Positions 57,713 through 64,000 of a stretch of DNA of 64,000 nt are shown piece after piece. Numbering within the stretch: the first letter of the stretch is position 1; each line of letters starts with the position of its first letter. Source of the stretch: Marthasterias glacialis (lineage: Eukaryota > Echinodermata > Asteroidea > Forcipulatida > Asteriidae); the NCBI GenBank assembly GCA_911728455.2, contig OU452219.1:17224397-17288396 (forward strand). Direction: 5' to 3'. Below the pieces are notes generated by a model. The model ran no database searches. It had not been told where the DNA came from and was given only the letters and a program-made list of their open reading frames with translations. The position numbers were made by a program, and so were the translations under genes.

Positions 57713-58052
57713 TGTTTTTTTTTTTTATGGAAGTCGCCAGACACACAAGGCCAGTAAGCCACTCGAGGTGTGGGCTACAAATCAACTGTTTTATCCAGGG
57801 GCCGTTGCCACCTACTCTTGGGGCTGAAACAGGGTAACCCCCTTTACAGTCCGTAAGGATGTAGGCTTAGGTATCATCTATCAGAAGCCTGGCTGGTAGA
57901 GCAGAAGGCTCTACCTCCCCAACTTTTACGAAGCAATTCTGGTTAAGTGCCTTGCTCAAGGACACAAGCGTTGTGACCGGGACTCGCACCCACACACCGA
58001 TGACTCAGCCACCGGAGCTTGAGTCCGACGCCACTCGGCCACTACACGCCAT
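57713..58052 (-). mobile_element. Full-length tRNA-derived SINE with LINE-like tail
   Basis: On the minus strand the head has gtagtggccgagtggcgtcg and gactcaagctccggtg, with the B box GGGTGCGAGTCCCGG. It ends with gtagcccacacctcgagtgg and an A-rich end (T run at 57716-57728). The tail matches 17876-17930. Confidence 0.7.
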
Positions 58053-58185
58053 GTAAAAGGGGAAATGTCATGGCATCACCGTGCTTTTCTCCTGAAGTCG
58101 ATCTGAGCATCCTGATCGAAACGTCGAGTTGTTAAACGTGACTGGATTACTCTGCTGACCATTGACCAGTATGTTTGCCTGGACG

Positions 58186-58515
58186 CACCATACGTACACA
58201 TCAATCGTGACTTGGAGACAGGGTTGATGACGTCACTAGATATGAGAAGAGGCAGAATCAATACTGTTCCAAAAACGCTGGGGAAATGCCCGGGGATTGT
58301 TTGCACAGAGTCTGTGTCATTTTCGATCAGCTGGATTATGACATGTCCGGAATAACCCGGAGCAGCAAGTATTTTAAACACACATGCATCACTCAAATTA
58401 TTTCTAATACTGCTGCATTTTCACAAATTCTCTATCACCGTACGTACACATCAATCGTGGCTTGGAGACAGGGTTGATGACGTCACTTGATATGCGAAGA
58501 GGCAGAATCAATACC
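58186..58515 (+). repeat. Direct repeat of about 80 bases, two copies
   Basis: The segment cgtacacatcaatcgtg-cttggagacagggttgatga through gaggcagaatcaatac occurs at 58192-58264 and 58442-58514, with few changes. Confidence 0.85.
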
Positions 58516-58745
58516 CTCTACACAAAAGAGTGTCACATGGTGTCACCGTAAACCCTTCACTTATAAATTCTATAAACTCTAGCTTTAGGCTGTACCACGG
58601 AGGTTTTCATTTCAAAGTTGTCTTTATTGATTTTTGGTTTGTGTGTTTTGTGTTCATTTGAACTTGATTTGAAAACCGGAAAAGAAATTATGCTGGACAT
58701 GAACGACAGGCACTTATCGGAAATGAGCTTTTGAATATAGCTCAT

Positions 58746-59091
58746 AAAGCCCCAGCTCAACATTGGTAAGAAATAAAACATAAATGTTCACAGATGTTAC
58801 ACATTATACCTTACATGGTGTAAAACATAATGATGGTAAAAAACTTTCCTTGAAATATTTTTGCCTGAAGTGTTATCGTTTTTAAATAATAAATGAATTA
58901 GTTTTCGTCTCAGTGAGACGAAAACGCTGCCTATAGGAATGCGTACAACAATGCTGAATGCATTTGTACCGTTTTCTGGCAAATGAAACAACGAAATGAG
59001 CTGACATTTTCACAGGTTGGTTTAATATCTTGATTTGTGCAAAGAATGGAAGCATTTACAGCCAGTTTACCAATGTTGAGCTGGGGCTAAA
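58746..59091 (+). mobile_element. TTAA-family MITE, copy 5
   Basis: Starts aaagccccagctcaacattgg and ends accaatgttgagctggggct. It has the same interior as copy 1, including tttcgtctcagtgagacgaa. The TTAA at the edges is changed to ATAA/AAAA. Confidence 0.72.
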
Positions 59092-59094
59092 ATA

Positions 59095-59435
59095 AAGTTG
59101 AAAACATCTTCACACCCTGGACTGGTCATCTGGAACAGTCATCTTCCATCTCACGTCAGAGCATCACCATCAATCCATGTTCTGAAGAAGTGGCTCAAGA
59201 CCTTACTCCATTAATTCCTCTTCTGGTTTCCTCCATTTATGTATTCCTTTGTTTGCTTAATAATGCGGTTATTTTGTGTTGTATTGTACATACTTGCACA
59301 AAATAGAATAGAGTGGGAAGATTTATGTCCACCTGCTGTGCAGCCGGATGATGATGATGATGATGATTGTGCAGCACTCAATCTCTTGTAAGGGCGCCAT
59401 ATAAATGCCAGTTTATTATTATTATTATCATTCAA
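59095..59435 (+). mobile_element. LINE 3' end with (ATT)n tail
   Basis: Resembles a LINE 3' region: degenerate C-terminal ORF2-like sequence, then gatgatgatgatgatgat, then gggcgccatataaatgccag and an ATT run at 59414-59428. It is 5' truncated at the MITE boundary. Confidence 0.5.
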
Positions 59436-60505
59436 TGTTTCTGAACCAGAAGTAATGAGAATGTTGGATTATGGACTCGCCAATGTTATACATTACGATG
59501 ATTGTAGCATATCTTTAGCCGTCTTAACCTTCAGTAAGAAAGTTGCACCGCGAAAAAACAAAATCGTGATTCGGAGTACAAACCACGTTTTTAGGAAACG
59601 TCCATACCAAACGACTGGCCTCTCGCACATGTAAGAAGAGCACCGTAGACAACAACAATTTCGCCCTTTCGTTCCACGTCACATAGAATCGAGACTAAAC
59701 CAACGGTTGAATAAGACTTGCCTTTAAGGTTAATCTATCTTTAAATGTACACTGATCCACGTCAGTGTGTCTGTGAACTTTTCACCTGTTAAACACAAAC
59801 GAACATTCGTGAGCCAAAATCGTCGATGTCTCTAATGAAAATCGAAATGTGATACGTCCATAAATTAATTTAAAAAAAAAAGCACAAAAAAACCACTGAT
59901 GATTACCTTCCCCCCCCGTTTTCCTTCTAAACACATTACAGGCATGTGCAATTTGAAAGTGGAATGTGATCGTTTCGCAAGGCTCGTTATTTTGAACCTG
60001 TCCTTCCCCATGACGTTTTGTAAAGAGTGATCAAGTCTGATCTTGTGTTGAGTGTCAAGTAGGCCTACAGTTGCTGCTGGCTACTCGTCTAACTTGTCAA
60101 TTGGGGATGTTTTGTAAACACAGTGGGGGAAAAAACACACACTTTTTTCTCATCAAAAGGTGAGTCAAAAGTAAAGATACGCTGTATTACTACTGTATCA
60201 TCGTTGTTTGACTTCGTGTTATAAAACATCACCAAGGGTTGTTGCCCATTGTTTAAACAAATTATAAATAATAATAACATACATTTATGCCGCGCTTGAT
60301 ACTTCTGTTGTCCTTGCAACAGCACCAATAATACAAAGACACACAATTAAAAAATAGAAAATATTAACGGAAGTATATTTGTTATTTTAAAACATGAGAA
60401 GTGTAAAAACAAAGACAGTTGAGGCAGTTTAAATCAGTTTGGGGCATTCCTATTAGCTGAAAGGTTGTCACCTGACTGTGTTTACCTGGTATTAAACGGC
60501 TGAAA

Positions 60506-60795
60506 TGCACAGCCTCGTCCCCGGGGTGTGTCGAGCAGTACGAGGTTGACCGCTCTCTCACCCTGGTATTTGATCATTTGCATATTCAAAATTTTTGGAT
60601 ACGTATGCAAATTATAATAGTCTGGCTGTTTTTCGAAATTCACATCTTCGTCATAGTCTCGTTGCCCGGTACCAGATTTAATAGCCTGTTTTTAACGCTG
60701 TTTTTGTTGTAAAGTCGTTGTCCAATCAGGGTCCAAGTAAGGAGTTTCCATCCCAGGGTTTACATAGTAAACCATGGGGACGAGGTTGCAGCTGG
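60506..60795. mobile_element. MITE with GCCTCGTCCCC ends
   Basis: The left end gcacagcctcgtccccgggg is inverted at catggggacgaggttgcagc. The interior is AT-rich without coding. Confidence 0.6.
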
Positions 60796-61034
60796 AGCTG
60801 CTTAATGGGGGTTATTTTAGTCTGGTTTCCTGCTTTGATACTCTAACACTAGAAAAACGCACTGGTATATGAAGAGGTGCGAAACAGACCAATGGTTGCA
60901 ACGAGCTGAGCTCCTGAACGTAACGTCCAGCAAAAGTCATTGCAAAGCGAGCAAGGTTTGTTGTGTCGTTCTCTAATTTCCCCCTTTTCCGACATTGCAT
61001 TTCTTACAATAAAAGGGCATTCATGAAGAGGAAT

Positions 61035-61186
61035 AAAAGAGCGTTGATTCGGTCTTAATTGGCCGTTTAAAACCTTACAGTGTCGCGGTCGTGCTCGCCT
61101 TCGGCTCGGGCCTTTATATCACGCGGGGCACGACACTGATGCCGTTTAAACGGCCGTTGAAGACCTCGTTGCTGCTCTTTAATTCC
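61035..61186. mobile_element. 150-base foldback element with GC-rich loop
   Basis: The left arm includes gcgttgattcggtcttaatt, ggccgtttaaaacc and cagtgtcg. The right arm carries cgacactg, gccgtttaaacggcc and gaagacctcgttgctgctct in inverted order. The loop is ctcgccttcggctcgggc. Confidence 0.75.
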
Positions 61187-61451
61187 CTTATTAAAAAACA
61201 AGTATTTTGTCTCCCTTTGAGATCGCACAAGAACAGCTGGTGGAATAATTCACCCTGAAGGATTATGCAGAGAGTTGACACAAATTTGTTCTAAGTTTGT
61301 GCGATTAATGCCGATGCGGAGGACCCTTGACCAAAGTATCAGATTCCTTTGCAGAAGTTTATGATAAATATAATGCTGATAAAATGGGTTCTCAGATGCC
61401 CCCCCAACCTGGAATGATTTTAATTCTCATTCCTATTATTATTATAATTTA

Positions 61452-61983
61452 AAGGTTTGGTGAATTTCTAAGTATTGATGTTTTTAATTTACACCTAATA
61501 ATTATCATACAATAATTCAGTTTGAATTTTTTTTTGGTGCCTTCCAGTTTATTTTTACATGATTTATTTTCTTTAAAAGTAATGGTCTTCAGGAACGCCC
61601 ACAAAAATAGGTCACTAACTGACATGACATGGCTGGATTCCTTCCGTGACATCATCATTACAGACTTTATTCATGAGCTATTCCAGAGGACAATCGTTTG
61701 TGGACGGGGTCTGCCAAAGGAATGACAAATATGTGTTCTTTCTTTTCAAAAATTCACTCATGAATATATATTATGTAATGCATGTGATGTCACAGAAGGA
61801 ATCCAGCCATGTCAGCAAGTGACCTATTTTTGTGGGTGTTTTTGAAGATTCTTATTTTTAAAGAAAATAAATCATGTAAAATTATACAGGAAAGCACAAA
61901 ATAATTTTTCTCAACAGAATTATTGTATATTAACTAAAAAGTGTAAAATAAAATCATCAATACTAAGTAATTCACCAAACCTT
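61452..61983. mobile_element. TA-flanked MITE with about 230-base inverted arms
   Basis: Ends AAGGTTTGGTGAAT and its inverse are flanked by TA at 61450-61451 and 61984-61985. The arms cover nearly the whole element and share tgatttattttctttaaaa, cacccacaaaaataggtcac-type and catggctggattccttc segments. TA duplication suggests a Tc1/mariner-type source. Confidence 0.82.
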
Positions 61984-62379
61984 TAGCCGTTGTATTCCAA
62001 CATTCTTTTTCAGTAGGGTCATGTAACTTCCCGGATGCAACCTCATTTTCTTATCTTGTAAAAATTCTCACAAGATGCAATTTGATAATTATCATAATGT
62101 TAAAATACATTTTTCATTGACAATAATCCGTGCTCTTGTGATTAAAATTGTGCTCGAAAATTAATTGACGTGACCACCTAAAAAAAGAAAAAAGAATGAC
62201 ATCTTCCTATAGGTTGGCGTGTTTACTGAAAGCCAGCAGATATATACAGAAATGATTCTAATCAAAGTATTGTATTATAATTTTAATCAAAGTCCTTATA
62301 TCACTAGGACCTGTGTTCAATCTGGACTCTCATTAAGGTCTACCCGTTGTATAGTAATTAGGATACAAGCAATAGAAAA

Positions 62380-63062
62380 AGGAGTTCAATCAACGGGTGT
62401 TATGGAGTACTGTTGTCGCATCTGGTCTGGTGCCCCAGCTTGTCACCTATCCCTGGTAGAATACAGCGGCAAGTTGTTAACTTGGTGGACCACGAATTGG
62501 AACCCATCTCACATATAGACCTTTGCAAACTTTCATTATTGGTTGGTTTGTTTCCAAAAAAATTCTAAACAATTTTTGAATATTTGTTTTACATTTGTAC
62601 GAAGTGTGATTATCTGTTTTTGCTTTGCATTGATGGCTCCCCGTAGTTTCTCCATCTTGGTTGGCAAAAACTCGGGCTGTGACTTTGCAAAAGAAAGGTC
62701 AATATATCTTCACTGTGCCTCTTCTACATATTATACTATCAATGGACTCCAGGGTTCTTTCGCTGGTTTGAAACTGGCCATTTGTACGCACTATACACGC
62801 CTCTCTGTCCATTCACATCCTCATAACTGTCTCAGTTCCCAAATGCAATTCCAAGATGTATTCAACTAGTTTCTTCCCACGCACTGCTTCACTTTGGAAT
62901 TTCTCACCTGCATCCTGTTTCCCCACTGTCTATCATCTGTCCCGGTTCATGCGTTATTGTGAATAGGCTTCTTATAACTTAATTCTCTACGCTTTCTTTT
63001 CCATCATTTTTGTAGCCCTCACCTGGAGTGGCCTTTTGTGCCTTGTGATGGACGACTCCCAT
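62380..63062 (+). mobile_element. LINE ORF2 C-terminal part and 3' end
   Basis: One frame reads VMEYCCRIWSGAPACHLSLV, the block after the RT palm in CR1/jockey-like LINEs (family LEYCSHVWGGAPA). Another frame later reads SFFPRTASLWNFLPASCFP (family SFFPRTARLWNSLP). The 3' end has gtagccctcacctggagtgg and ends cccataaatgaag. It has several frame changes and is not active. Confidence 0.72.
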
Positions 63063-64000
63063 AAATGAAGATAACAAAAAGGAGAGCCGGTCAACTTGAT
63101 GGTCATGTTCTTAATATCAGCAAGTTGATACAAAGGTTCAGCTGAAGTCACTTGTGCATGAATGCGCAGATTTAGGATTAGCTTGAGCGAATACGTCAAC
63201 AGATAAAAGTCTTCACCATAGGCAGCCACCATAAATCTCATCCGGTGTTTCCATTTTGAGAGTAGATTGAGATCACGCACGTGAAAGGGGACAAGTGGCC
63301 GTCTCCGCTTCGATAAGTACCAGCGCAAATTGACAAATTTCTGTCGCGGGGACAAACTCGGATCTGCAGTGCCACTCCAATTACTAGTTAGCATATTGAG
63401 GTTCAGCTCTCCATCATGTCTGATCGGATTTTTTTATAATCACAACACCTGAGGTAGATTTTTGCTTTGTATTCTCTATGTTTAATGTACACGAGAATCA
63501 CACAGAAGCTCGACAGGCCACGGTACAATAATAATCGAGCCAAAGGGTGAATCTGCCATTAGTGCTGGATAATGATTGAAGGCCATAAACGAGTTATAGC
63601 CTCGAATAATGCGTTTGAGATTAAAACCAAACATCACCAGCAGCATGGTTTGACGATTCGTATTGTATGTCTCTCTAGTTGTCCGTTCATATTTTCTGTC
63701 ACACGTTTTGTGTGGCGTTGTTACTGTTAACAGCTGTTTATTAAATTTGTCTCCGGGGTCGTCTTTTATCAGTTAGTAAGGGTAATTGTAACAGAAGTGA
63801 TTGGAAATTACCCGGTTTTTAGTGATTTTTGTTAAAAATAGGCCAACCGTGGGAGGGGATCGATTGAACAGCCCATTGATAGTTTAGATTTGGGCTTGGA
63901 GTATTTGAAAGGGAGACCACTCGAATGGGCTTTTATGTTGTCGTATAAAGCCCAAGGAATGCTGTTCTTGGGTTGGAATTCCCTCGGGATGTCGAGTAGA

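Larger units (their letters stand above)
51463..64000. other. Opsin 2 intron and/or flank, repeat-dominated
   Basis: No exon with opsin TM3-TM7 motifs was recognised. A short degenerate tandem of ggattgattggattggg-type sequence lies at 51620-51710. Stretches 52400-54450, 54700-55350 and 55900-56850 show only short open frames and G-rich tracts that I cannot name. Confidence 0.45.

Noticed and set aside
51463-64000. Opsin 2 exons 2-5
   Set aside because: I looked for QRY/ERY, GWN, CSVNW and NPxxY-lysine coding around splice sites and found none I could support. A profile search could still find them.

Overview
The window is animal nuclear DNA: AT-rich, intron-bearing, and packed with SINEs, LINE fragments, MITE-like foldback elements and simple repeats. 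The gene content (a metazoan ZC3H14 and two rhodopsin-class opsins) and the style of the repeats fit a marine invertebrate deuterostome. An echinoderm is my best guess, but the sequence does not prove it.

Layout. (1) Bases 1-17243 (+): the 3' part of a ZC3H14 (MSUT2/Nab2 family) gene, six exons encoding 332 residues, with all five C-terminal CCCH zinc fingers. The N-terminal half lies left of the window. Its introns carry a LINE reverse transcriptase fragment (1-420, -), a LINE endonuclease fragment (3760-4110, -), tRNA-derived SINEs and several MITEs. (2) 17244-22918: 3' flank and intergenic repeats. (3) 22919-32387 (+): a complete five-exon opsin of 334 residues, with the retinal-binding lysine and introns placed as in vertebrate rhodopsin. 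(4) 32388-51113: about 18.7 kb without a convincing host gene, holding MITEs, LINE tails, a broken LTR-type retroelement (48385-49930) and an unusual repeated-palindrome element (50205-50409). (5) 51114-51462 (+): exon 1 of a second, divergent opsin that stops at exactly the same intron position. I could not find its later exons, which are probably right of the window. (6) 51463-64000: intron of that gene and/or flank, with more LINE 3' ends, SINEs and foldback elements.

How the genes relate. The two opsins are in the same orientation, about 18.7 kb apart, and look like a tandem paralogue pair of light-sensing Gi/Go/Gq-type receptors. ZC3H14 is a nuclear poly(A)-binding protein, and I see no functional link beyond its being a neighbour. 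All genes here were assembled by eye from splice sites and reading phase. Transcripts would settle exon choice and UTRs.
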